A stretch of 64,000 nucleotides of DNA from Mermis nigrescens (Eukaryota > Nematoda > Enoplea > Mermithida > Mermithidae). Shown piece by piece: positions 17,920-30,300 of this stretch (the stretch's first letter is position 1; each line of letters opens with the position of its first letter). The translations under genes and the position numbers were made by a program. Location: NCBI GenBank assembly GCA_036768485.1, contig JAVLUZ010000142.1, positions 1,079,999-1,143,998 on the forward strand, in the 5' to 3' direction. The notes under the pieces were generated by a model that made no database searches, was not told the DNA's origin, and saw only the letters and a program-made list of their open reading frames with translations.

Positions 17920-18331
17920 ATGGAAAACGGATCGGATAATAACAATAATAATACAATTACTATCAAAGGTAACGATTTGCTCCCTTCCTACGCGGCGTTG
18001 CTATGCGTAAAATTCTTACTTTCAATTTCGGGCATTTCACTCAATTACCTGTGTTTACGAGTGTTGCTCAGCTCGGGCGGAAGACTTTCGACTGTGGTCA
18101 GATGGCTGGCCATTAATTTGAACGTCATGTTCATAGCCTACAATGTGTATCTTTTTCTGAGGTTCGTTTGCATATTTGTTCTCATCGTTTGCGATAAGTC
18201 CGTGGTCATACCCACGTGGACCATTTTTGCCGCCGAATTCTGGAGCCTCGGTCTACCGTGGGCCATTCGGAGCGATGTGTTCTTTATTGCACTAAATCGA
18301 CTGAATTCAACAATGAAACGTATTGATACAA
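17920..18331 (+). CDS. receptor gene A exon 1 (TM1-TM3)
   Basis: The N-terminus has an Asn run (residues 7-11) and N-glycosylation options, then TM1 to TM3. It ends at ALNRLNSTMKR, a basic intracellular motif where many Sra-type receptors carry E/D-R. The donor GTGCGT follows at 18332. One base of a split codon remains. Confidence 0.85.
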
Positions 18332-21300
18332 GTGCGTACATATGGCCTAATTTATTTCAATAAGACTGATGTAATCTTACAAATTTTCCTTGCGTTTCAT
18401 GATTTTTAGAAAAGTAAGATTTTGTTAAAGCTCGTCCTAAGCTTACAGAAAACAGCATGAACGGGGATAACTGGAGTATTTCTTGGAAATGGCAAGTTTG
18501 AACTGGACTATTCCATCAGAAGAATAGAATGCGCTCGATTGGAGCCTAGGATCAAATGATTGTTAATGATAAACATTTTAAAGCGCTATTGAATTATCTC
18601 TGATCAAATATAAGTTTTAAACAAAAACGTTGAGCTGACGTATGCGTATTGAAGCACGAGGAAACAAAAATAATCGAATTTTAGGTGATGTCTCAACAGC
18701 CCCACCAGTCCCAACGGCCCCACCGTCCCAACAGCACCACCGAAAATCCCAACAGCCCCACCCCGTCCCAACAGCCCCACCAGTCCCAACAGCCCCACCA
18801 ATCCCAACAGCCCCAACGTTCCAACAGCCCCACCGTCCCAACAGCCCCACTGTCTCAACAGCCTCACCGTCCCAACAGCCCTACCGTCCCAACAGCCTCA
18901 CCGTCCCAACAGCCCCACCAAAACTCCCAGCAACCCCACCATTACTGCAATCGCTATTATACGAGAAATGCGTTTGGCGAATGCACTTTTGAAACATAGA
19001 ACTTATACGGGCTCCGTTTGATCATTGTTTAAGTATTGTCTTAGGTACATTTTATTTTATATAATCAAATCAGACAATATTAATTTTTTATGAACGATAT
19101 TTTTTGACTATTTTTCGACTTCGTATATTTTATCAAGACCATACACGAGCGTGCAGGTTTACATTTTCAGAATAACTCTACCTGAGAAACTGGTAAACCC
19201 GCCAGAATTGAAACTTCAGCATTTTTGCGCACTCGCAAGATTATTAGACTCCTGCTCATTATATTCTAGTCTAGACTGCCAGAAAAAATGAAAAATATTC
19301 TAGTGTAAAAAGGAAAGATAAGTGTTAAAATTAAATGAAAATCAAAATATTCACGCTAATCTGCTTCAAAATAGCCAGAAAATGTGGATTCATGTAATTT
19401 CTACGCTATCTTTAACATTCATACCAGTTTGAGGTCATTTTTGGCTCAAAACTCCTTCTCCAGACCGGTCGTGCTGTGCATCTATGATTATAACAGTGGG
19501 ACAGCTGGTACCAATCATTGGCAGCGAACAAATTCTGTTGATTCTGGTGGGGTAAAATGACCGAAAAATGTGCTAAAAAAGAATTCTGGGGGTCTACCAT
19601 AATTTGGGGGATTCCCAGTATTTCGGGTTGGGATGGGTTAAATTCTAAACATCCCCCGCCTATGTGTGGTTGGGACAGTGTGACTGTTGGAACGGTAGGA
19701 CTGCTGGAACGGTGGAACTGCTGGGATTGGTGGGGCTCTTGGGACTGATGAGGCTGTCGGAATTATTGGTGGGCTCTTAAGACGGTGGGGCTGTTGGGGC
19801 GGTAGGGTTATTGGGACGGTGGGGCTGTTGGGATTGATGGGACTGTTGGGATTGGTGGGGCTGTTGGGATTGGTGGGCTGTTGGGACGGTGGGGCTGTTG
19901 GGACTGGTGGGGCTTTTGGGACGGGTGGGGCTGTGTGGGATTTCTGGTGGGGCTGTTGGGATGGTGGGGCTGTTGGGACGGTGGGGCTGTTGGGACTGGT
20001 GGGGCTTTTGGGACGGGTGGGGCTGTTGGGATTTTTGGTGGGGCTGTTGGGATGGTGGGGCTGTTGGGACCGTGGGGCTGTTGGGACTGGTGGGGCTTTT
20101 AAGACACAATCGAATTTTATATTTTTTTCCAAAAAAAGTTTTGTTCGTTTCGCGAAATTTACTGTATGGTTAACTTGTATAGGTATCGAAAACTCCAAAC
20201 TCATGCGCAAATTTATTATCATTAAAAAGCCCAGAATAAGTTCAAGGTTTTCGAACATCAGAATTAATTGGAATAAAATAGGGAACAGTCATCGGTATCT
20301 CTATTTTTTCTGACTTTTATTTTATTTAAAAAATTAATTTTTTCATTCCATTTCCATACTTCAGTGAGATTTATTCTATTAAGTTTTCTAATTTTATTTT
20401 ACCTAAAAATTTACGTTTTCATTTCTTTCCTCGCTAAGTGAGCTTTATGCAACAAAAATGACTTTCACTCACCTGCAGCCGACCAAAGTAAGATCGAAAC
20501 GGCAAACGATCGTTTGAAGGCCATATTCATCACAGTCGCTCCATGGATGATTGCTCTGGTGATCTACTCGATTCTGATAATGAGCAACGTTGAAAATGCT
20601 TCTTTTTGGTGGATTGCAACGGCGTGCAAGCTATCTTACAGCGCGATATTTTCGCGCGGGTCCAAAATAACCATGATCGCCATGCTAAGCGTATTTCAGC
20701 TGATCACTTTGACGATTTGCTTATATATTTTGAGCCGAAATCGAAGGTTTATGCGCGCCAGCCTCAACACGGTCAGTTAATCATAGGTAGCGCGTCAGCG
20801 CGTACCTACAAATAATATACTTTGGTACCCCCACATATGGCTACCCCCTACAGCAGCACTGGGACTTTTTCTGTGTTGAGCGGTTTTTCTAAAAGATATA
20901 TAATAAAAAAATTCGCTGCCCGTGTTTTTTTAAATCAATAACCGGTGTGTAAAGGGCGTGTGAAGTTTTACTGTGACGTTATAATATATAGATTTTTAAA
21001 ATTTTGTTCGGTCACACGACTTTTCTAACTCAGTTTTGCATTCTGTTTAATCTGGTTCTTTAAAATGTAGACAATTGATTTTTAAAATTTTCCAGAGTGA
21101 CTTATTTCTGGCGGGGCAGTGTAAAGAGGGGAAAAATCTGGGGTTTAAAAACACATTTTCGTCGAGTTTTCGACATATTTATGCCTGCCAAATTCTCACT
21201 TTAAGAACCCATAAAAACCTATTTACGAAAATATACTAAAGTTTAAGGGCTACCTTTGGCTTATCCGCGAAGTTTTTTGCACTCGATACGGAGTAAGACC

Positions 21301-24300
21301 TATGGGTTTAAAGTTTACACTCTAGTGGATAATGTGAAAAACAGATTTTGTCTCAGATTTCTCTGTCAACTTCTCTGGTTATAAGTTGGGACAAATTGTA
21401 TAAAATAAATTTAAAGTAAGTTTCAAGGGCTACACGTCGCGGCGAATCGCATTTGAAATAACTCAATATTGAGTTATTTCTAAAAGTGTAAAGTTCGAAA
21501 TCAGGGGTGTTACATAGGATAAAAAACATGTTTTTATCTCTTTTTTGATTGGTCAATATCTCAAATATTTTTCAGAAGAGAAGTTTTTCCACATACAAAC
21601 GTGGCCTAAATAAATTTTCTTCAAACTCAATGGGAGTTAGTTTAGATTTTTAAAGTTTACAATGTGGTGATTGGTGGAAAAATACGTATTTGTCCCTTTT
21701 TTGTTCGCCAATCTAATCGTTCAGAAGTCGGGATAAGTCGAATAGAATAAAAAAGCACTTCCCTGAGGGGTGTACGTCACAGCAAATTATGCTTACTGAC
21801 ATCAATGTTTAGCTTTTTCGGGAAGCGTAAAGTCAAAGATTGGGGGTTTTAAGCGTGTTTCTGTCTTGTTTTTCTTACAACTTCTCCGGTTATGAGTCTG
21901 GATATGATCAAAAGTCTAAGAATGTACCAGGGGTCAAAGGTCAAATGTGATTTGTCAGTTAGGCGGTTTATTTAAACTCAACAGTATTGTAAAGTAGTTT
22001 ATACGTTACATTTATTTGTCTGCAGACCATTGTGGAGAGTTTTGATTGCACAGAGCAATATCAGAATTACGAATCCGACTGAAATCTTTTCTACACCTAG
22101 GGGTTGTGTAAAGTTACTGAAAATTTACTTAAGTTCAAGAGCGTAGCGGAAGTTTTTTTAATATGCTATGCAACGTTAGAATACGGATCTAACTGTAAGT
22201 ATTCTCTACGCCTAGTAGTTGTGTAATGTTTACACTATTTATTTATTTGTGATATGTAAATTCCACACTATAAATTTATTTTACTTCCAGAGCGTTGCAA
22301 AGCGTATTTTTTCAAAATAAGTCCCAAAAGGTCAATATTACGAATCTGACTGTATGTTTTCTTTACACCTAGTAGTTGTTTAAAGTTTACACTGAAATTA
22401 AATTTACTTTTAGAGCATTGCAAATGCTTAATTTTTTTCAAGATGTTTCATGTAGCGTCAGGATAACGAATCTAAGTGTAAATGTTCTTCAACCCAGTAG
22501 TTGCGTAATCAATACGCTGAATACATCTGATCTGTTTAAATAGGGTAAGGTTGTCTTGTTTAAAAAATCTTGTTTTCCACGTTACAGGGTTGCTGTCATT
22601 ATTGTGGCATGTCACCGTATCTGTTTACTGACTGATTTACTCATATCTTGCTAATTAAAAGTAGGGTAGTAGCAAAGAAAAATGCTCGGATGGAACAAAA
22701 AGGACGAATATACTTGGAATGACACTTCACCGGCTAAAGTTAAGAATATGGTACTTTTAGAAAAGGAGCAAAACGAATGTGGAATGCCAAAATTTTTGTG
22801 CCAAACTGGTAGAACATGATAAATTGAAGCGCGAGAAAAGAATTTGGTGAAAATCTGAGCCATACTTGCAAAGTTGCAGGCAACTGTCGATTTGAGTGTT
22901 GGGTGGGACGATGAAACAGTTCGATCCAGGGACTTACACATTTGTCAGAAATAAATAATATGGGCTGAAATTATGGAAGGAAGCATAGAAATGAAGGAGA
23001 AAAATGAAAAAGGCGCGGAAAGCTGTTTGAAATTTTTAAAAAACTTTAAAAAAACTTTCACTTTTTCGGCATGTTTTTTCGGTTTTACTTAATAAGATAT
23101 AGGAAAATCTAAGTTTCTGCTTCTAATATACTTAGGCTTAGGCTTAGTATATCTGGAAAGGTGTTTTAAGCTGCATAGGTCGAGGTCGCTCCCGCTCAGG
23201 TCAATGTATAGATGCTTAGGTCGATGTATAGATGCTTAGGTCGATGTACCTATAGATGCTTAGGTAGATGAATAGATGCTTAGGTCGATGTATAGATACT
23301 TATATCGACGTAAATTGGGTATCTGCATGTGATTCTGCATTCAGCTGTTTGAATCTTCAAATACTTGGGTCGAGTAGATGCTTGCGTAGGTCGAGAAGAG
23401 GCTAATTAACAAAACCCATAGCTTTTGTAATATTAATCATAGACGGATAAATATTTTTTCCGCGCTTTCTTTCAACATGTTCTAAGTACTGAGCGAAAAA
23501 TCCGCTCTTCTGAAGTTTATTTCATAAGTATCCTGAAAGTACTATATTCTTAACTTACTCCTACATCACCATACGTGGGCAGCAAGAGAATTCTGGGGTG
23601 CAAGATTTTTCAAAGTTCAAAAAATGGCCTTTAAAATGGTCATATGGCGTAAAAAACACCATTTTTCGACGTTTTTTATCAAGCACTATCCATTGGCATC
23701 AAAAAATTGCGAAAAAACGAAAACAATTTCCAAAAATTGAATTCTGGGGGGGTATTTTGATTTCTGGGGAGGGGTATTTTGGTTTCTCGGGGGAGGGTGC
23801 ATACCTCCCAAACCTCCCACGCCCAGGTGGGCACATCAATAAGGATATAAAAGGAGGAGACTAGGAAAAGTTACCTATGTATGCGTGTGAAATTTGTAAG
23901 AATCTACTAAAAATTAGACTTACGCTAAAAACGCGGTTTCTAATATTCTGCAGCTTCTAAAAAAAGCGTGCCTCCACAAAACACTGTCCACTGGCTCAGA
24001 AAAAAATTATGAGGAAAGTTTGATGTCTCCTAATAACTGATTTAGTTTCTTATCAATAACAAATTTCTCTTATGACAAGCACACCGTCTTGTTAATTACT
24101 GAACCACAGCAATGCGTGCCATGCATAGCGTAAGAATGCAAATTAAGTCATTCGTTGATTAGTGATGGCTTCTTTTCTAGGAATAAGCTATTCAGGTTAT
24201 TTATTTGTACGTTGGAGGTGCACCTTCCTTCTGCAGGCCGCAGAATGTACTTCGATTTTTTCGTTTATTAGCGCAAGATCGATTTTCGGCAGATTCTTAC

Positions 24301-27300
24301 AAGTTTCAAAGGCATAGGTGACTTTTCCCTTCCTTTTATGTCCTTATGATGCGTAATTCCAAGTATATTGGTCCTTTTTGTTCCATCGGAGCATTTTTCT
24401 TTGCTAGTGAGTATAATGTTTTTTCATATTTTATAAATTACTTTTTATATTCTTAAAACTATACTTACTTCATATTCTGTACATACGATTTACTATTGCA
24501 AAAAAGACTTATAAGAGGAGCCAGGATTGTTCATTCATGCATTAGACAAGGAGTTGAGGATTCAGGGAGTCGACTATAGGTGGGCAGCACCAAAATTCTG
24601 GGAGGGGGGGCTGCAATATTTTTCAAAGGTCAAAAAATGGTCTTAAAAATGTTAGTATGGCAAAAAACACCATTTTTCAACGATTCTCACTGAGCACTAT
24701 CTTTTGGCTAAAAATTGCAAAAAAATTGAATTCTGGGGGTATTTTGGTTTCTGGAGGTATTCGTTTTTCTGGGGGGTGAATACCCCTCAAACCCCTACTC
24801 ACGTCCACGAGTGGAATTGACCCTTGAAGAGAAAAATGCCTGCGAAGCAGCGGTACAACTCGGAAAAAAAGTAAAAATAAAAAATTTTCAAGAATGTTAA
24901 ATAAGAACTATGACAGTTTTACAGTAATGAAACTGAGAATGCTGTCGATGACATCGACTTCCTCCTTGCTATTCTGGCAACATGCACTTTTGAAAGCAAT
25001 TTTCGTTAATCTATTATCAGCTCAGTATTTAATAGACAGGAATTATGCAAAATCTATAAAAATTCTGATCAATGACCTGTTTCACGTGAAATTTGACTTG
25101 AATTTTAGGAATTTTTACCGACAATAAGCCGACAATTGCGGAAAATAAGGCTTATTTCAATGCATTATTCTTATTACTATCATCACTTCGGTAAAATTAT
25201 TATTAGAAGTATAAGGAACGTATCTGAAATGGAGTACAGTAAACTAAGCGTTTTTGTATTATTACATTAAATAAATTTATTGCTGCCTTAAGCTACAGTT
25301 ACTTATACTGTTTATACTGATTTTCGACAATAATTTATCAAAGAACGTTGAAAGGTTGTTGTGAGCATACATATACAATATGGAAATTACAGGGGTCAGG
25401 CAACAGATGCCTTTTTTGGGCTGAAAAAACGACGGGTACACGTCAAAAAAACGCTGTTTTCAGACGTTTTGGACAATGCTGGTTATTTTTAAAATATTGA
25501 AAAACCTTTGAAAAATTCAAAAAAATTTGAAAAATTCGAGAAAATCGAACAAAATTTAGTCAAAAAATGTATATTTATATGGCGCGAAGCGCCGAGATCG
25601 TGAGATTTTTGAACCAAAAATGAACTAAAAACGCCTAAAAAAGGCACACTTTTTACAATTTTCACGAAAATTTGGTAATTCTAGGGAGAGGGGTCGCAGC
25701 CATTTCGCGGGGGAGGGTCATTAGTCATTCTAGGTGGGTCAAATCCACCAACCCCTTAAGAACACATATGCTTGCAAGTACTATGCTAATTATAAACGTT
25801 TTCCAAGAAAGCACTAACTTTAAATTTAAGTTCATTCAACAAACACCTACCGATGAGCTTGTTTTTATGCAGATATGTTACCTACCTCTTAATACCAGTT
25901 ATAAGCTAAAATGAAAACAAAGGTTAGAAGAATGGATAAATTTTATCAAAAAAGCTAATGTACATATTTAATGATTCTGTACGATCTTCAAATCCGGAGG
26001 ATTTTACATAGGCTGTCGAGCGATTTATAAGTCATTTATAATTTTTTACAAGTCATTTGTTCCTCAACTGCCATATTTTGACTGGGTGGGTGGTACAGCC
26101 GCTTCTTATATCACAGATTCTCAAATGGCATAATGTAAAAATCTTGATTTTCTGTGTCCGGAGCTTTGGCTTCATCAAACTTCAAACTGCTTTGTGGGAC
26201 ACTAAAGCTTTAAAATGAGGAAAGAGTTTTTCCGTAGAATCACTACCATAGGTGGGCGGCACCAAAGTTCTGGGGGAGAGGAGTGCAAGATTTTTTCAAA
26301 GGTAAAAAAATGGCCTCAAAAATGCTGGTATGACGGAAAAGCACCATTTTCCAACATTTTTCATCGAGCACTATCCACTGGCATCAAAAAATTGCGAAAA
26401 AAAATTTCGAAAATTGAATTCTGAGGGTATTTTGATTTCTGGGGGTATTTTGGTTTCTCGGGGGAAGTGCATACCCCCAAGCCCCTAACGCCCAGCCTAG
26501 ATATGATCACTACGCTTGAAAACAGCAATCTCAGAATTGTGAAATTTATCGATATTTTCGCAAAGCTACGATTTAAAGAATAATCTGTGAATCATTCGAT
26601 GATATGGAAGCCTAGATTTATGTCAGGTTGGCTAGAGTATAAATGTATCAAGTTATGCAAAACTTACTTAACAGCTCTACATACGGAAAGCCGTGAGGCT
26701 TAAATGATTGAAAACCTTGATGAGTACAATAACGACGTTTTTTCAAACTTTTGACCTCTTACAACATTTTTCAAATTGTAAAAGTTGACGATGTTTTTTC
26801 AAAGTCAATTCAACATAAATTTTCAAAGATACGAGCCGCCTGGTTTGAAAAAACATTGAAGTTCTTACAGTAGCTAAGCCATCATCAAATCATAATCATG
26901 GATAACAACACAAAAAATCAAATCTTCGCAAGCGTCAATAAATGAAGCACAGAAAGATAACAACAAAAAATATCAAAATTTTGAACCCCCTGGTTTGAAT
27001 TTAGCGTTGTTTGCGCCTTGCAGTTTGAGTTTTTGTATTGAGCAAGTGAATGGAAAAGTTGTGTTGGAACTCATTAGTGTCTCTAATCATTTGAGCTAAT
27101 TAAGATGTCGACGTTTTTTTCAAAAAAAGATGTCGACGTAAGATGTCGACTTTTTATTCAAAAGATGGCGACGTTTTTTTCAAAACAAGATGTCGACGTT
27201 TTTTGTCGACATGCAAGAAAAATCATGTCTTTAGTTTTGTCGACATGCAAGAAAATCATGTCCTTAGTTCGTAAAAAGACGTTAGGGCAATAAGCAGTTC

Positions 27301-30300
27301 CAAAAATACCTGACTATAGTTTTTCAAAAAAAGGTGGGGGGAAATAAAAGGTTCCTGAAATAGTTGAAAAGTACAAGTATTGCTCCCAATCTTCGTGCGT
27401 AGAATCCTATCATAATATCAAAATATCATAAAAAGCATCAACGTGAAACAAAACTAAAAAGAGAAACTAAAACACCGCCGTCGAATCGAATCGAATCAAA
27501 CCCCGCGCCCGATCTGCTTTATTACACAATAACCAACTAAATCGGCTAGTGAGAAAGTTAGAAAAGCAGGCGATTACTTTCAGAACAAATAAACGTCGAT
27601 TGTAATTTTTGAAAAAAAAACTTGACATGTTGTTTTGAAAAAAACGTCGACATCTTATGTCGACATATTTTCTTGAAAAAAACGTCCATCTTTTTTTTTA
27701 AAAAACGTTGACATCTTTCTGAAAAAAACGTCGACATTTTGTTTTGGAAAAAAAAACCTTGAGATCTTTTTTGAAAAAAGTCGACATCTTTTTTGAAAAA
27801 AAACGTCGACATCTTTTTCTGAAAAAACGTCGACATCTTTTTGAAAAAAAAACGTCGACAAAAAACTTCGACATCTTTTTGAATAAAAACGTCTACATCT
27901 TTAGAAAAACGTTGACATCTTTTTTTGAAAAAAACGTCGACATCTTAGTTAGCTCAAATGATTAGAGACGCTAATAAGTTCCAACACTACTTTTCCATTC
28001 ACATGCTCAATACAAAAATTCAAAGTGCGAGGTGCAAACAACGCTAAATTTTGAAACCAGGGAGCTCAAAATGTTGATATTTTTTTTGTTATCTTTCTGT
28101 GCTTCATTTATTGACGCTTGCGAAGATTTGATTTTCTGCGTTGTTATCCATGATTATGATTCGATGAGGGCTGAGCTACTATACGAAGTTCAATGTTTTT
28201 TTAAAGCAGATGGCTCGTATCTTTGAAAATTTACATTGAATTGACTTTGAAAAAAACGTCGTTAACTTTAACAATTAAAAAAAACGTTGTTAGAGATCAA
28301 AACTTTGAAAAAAACGTCGTTATCGTACTCATCAACGTTTTTAATCATTTGAGCCTCCTGGCTTTTCGTATCTACATGTTTATTTTTTTGCATTAGTGCT
28401 GTCTACTTATGGGCGTAAGGAGGCTTTAGGATTTACATACACCTACCCCCAAAAAATCCATATACCCCCTAAAAATCGATAGACCGTTCAAAAATAAATT
28501 CTTGGCATGATTTCTGCGATTTTAGCCGGTTTCAAATTACCCAGATCCCTCTCCCAGAATTTGGCCGCTGCCTATGTTTGGTGCTATTATTCTGATTAAG
28601 CATCGTATGATTTGAATAATATAAATTTTAATAAATTGCTAATTTTTTCCCCAAGCAGACTATTACATAACATCATTTATGTTGTTCTTCTGAACTTGAA
28701 TAAACATTTTGCAACTTTTAAACAATAGTTGTGATGCTATTCACATAACATAGATCATTCTCATTTTAGCGATGAGTGCACTAGTTCGCGGATGTGCTTT
28801 CCTCAGCGGTTGTACATCCCTATTTTTTGACTTCAGTAAGACGACTGCTAAGTTTATTGGTGTTTTAGAGCGCAAGATTAGTGAGTGAGTAAAGTCAATT
28901 CTAGCCGTTTCCAAAAATTGTGGACACCGTGATACCTCGTGTTCCGGCTCGCTAATGCAAAAAAAGCAAATTTCTATAATTTTTTCAATTTTTACGATTT
29001 CAGTCCTCGTTGTGCCTTCTGTGGTCTGAAATCTGTCGTAAATACCTACTGTATTGTTCAGGTGCGTTATCGACTAACGGAACGGTACAATATTTGGTTC
29101 AATATTAAAATCACTACCTGGCTCTTGCCAGTTTTAATTGTTCAAGTATTCGTATCTGTAACGGTATTTGCACTGATAATTATCACGGCATATCTGGCGA
29201 CACCAAGTGCATGTCTGCCTCTCTTCAAATTTCTGAATGAGATGATCGTTCTTTTACTTTACATCGAAATATCTATTTTGCCCATTTTGCTTCTCAGGTA
29301 ATAGTACACCTAGAAATAGCGAGCGTGCATGGGCATGGAGAATATGGGGGAGTGAAACCCACACATGGGCATGGGGGTTTGATGAGGAGGAGGATTCGCC
29401 CTTGGAAGTTAAAAAACCCCTGAAGATCATTGTAGACCCCAGAATTTTGTTTTTAGTACATTGACCAATCCTGATCACACATGGGCGTGTGGAGTTTGGA
29501 GTAGGTGCACCCCCAGAAGGCTGAATACGCCCTATGATTCAATTTTTGAACTTTTTGTTTTTTTTGCAATTTTTGACTGCTAATGAATAGTGCTCGGTGT
29601 GAAACCTTGAAAAACGGCGTTTTTCGACGTATCACCATTTTTAAGATCATTTTTTGACCCTTTGAAAAATCTTGCACACCCCCAGCATTTCAGTGCTGCC
29701 CATGTATGATTCTGACCTCCAGAATTCAGGAGCTGCCCATGTATGGTTACACCCATAGATGCACAGCATGGTCGATCTGTGGGAAAGGGGAATCAGCCGG
29801 TCTGAGGGGGTCACAAATTGCGTTTTTAAGCCAAAATGACCTCGAAAAAAAAACCTCGAAAAAAAGCGTTAAAAAGTAGGTTATTGTATAGTTTTTGGTT
29901 AGTTTGAAGATTTTTTTGAAGAGAATCTTCAATTTTCCTATGTTTTTGGTTTTTATCTTGCCTTATTTTCTCATAAAATTTTTAATTTTTCCGTTCTGGA
30001 GGGGTCTAGACCATACATGGACAGCAGCAAAATTCTGGGAGTGCAAGATTTTTCAAAGGTAAAAAATGCTCTTAAAAAGGTGATATGGCAAAAAACACCA
30101 TTATTCATGTTTCTCATCTAGCACTATCTATTGACATCAAAAAATTGCGTAAAAAACAAAAATTTCAAGAATTGAATTCTGGGAGGGTATATTGGTTTAT
30201 GGGGGTTATTCGGTCTTCTGGGGGGCTGTACAACCCCAACCTCTCACGCCCACGTGTGGTCTAGAGCCTCAATCCTACACGTACATGTCTGGTTACACCC

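Larger units (their letters stand above)
18684..20110 (-). mobile_element. foldback-like element FB1, copy 2
   Basis: Inverted relative to copy 1. Arms of the same 17-18-bp minisatellite lie at 18690-18940 and 19660-20100; the core of about 700 bp is the reverse complement of the first core with extra sequence. A perfect 9-bp repeat CGAATTTTA flanks it (18675-18683, 20111-20119), the size known for Drosophila FB and for Mutator-like elements. It lies in intron 1 of receptor gene A. Confidence 0.88.
22672..24404. mobile_element. TIR element R3, copy a, with insertions
   Basis: Bounded by TA and inverted GCAAAGAAAAATGCTC ends. Compared with the 0.8-kb copies at 32943 and 38157 it is longer because MITE D copy 3 (23569-23832) and a stretch with a 23-bp tandem repeat (23190-23310) lie inside. 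Confidence 0.7.
26682..28370. mobile_element. foldback-like element FB2 with GTCGAC arrays
   Basis: 1689 bp. Arms of about 600-750 bp (26682-27290 and about 27600-28370) are inverted copies, from TACGGAAAGCCGTGAGGC at the left end to its counterpart TACGAAAAGCCAGGAGGC at the right end. The inner part of each arm is an array of AGATGTCGACGTTTTTTTCA-type units. A perfect 6-bp repeat TCTACA flanks it (26676-26681, 28371-28376). The core of about 300 bp (27290-27600) is unique. No transposase. It lies in intron 2 of receptor gene A. Confidence 0.85.

Noticed and set aside
27558..27965. Phe/Lys-rich ORFs on both strands
   Set aside because: Product of the GTCGAC arrays in the FB2 element.
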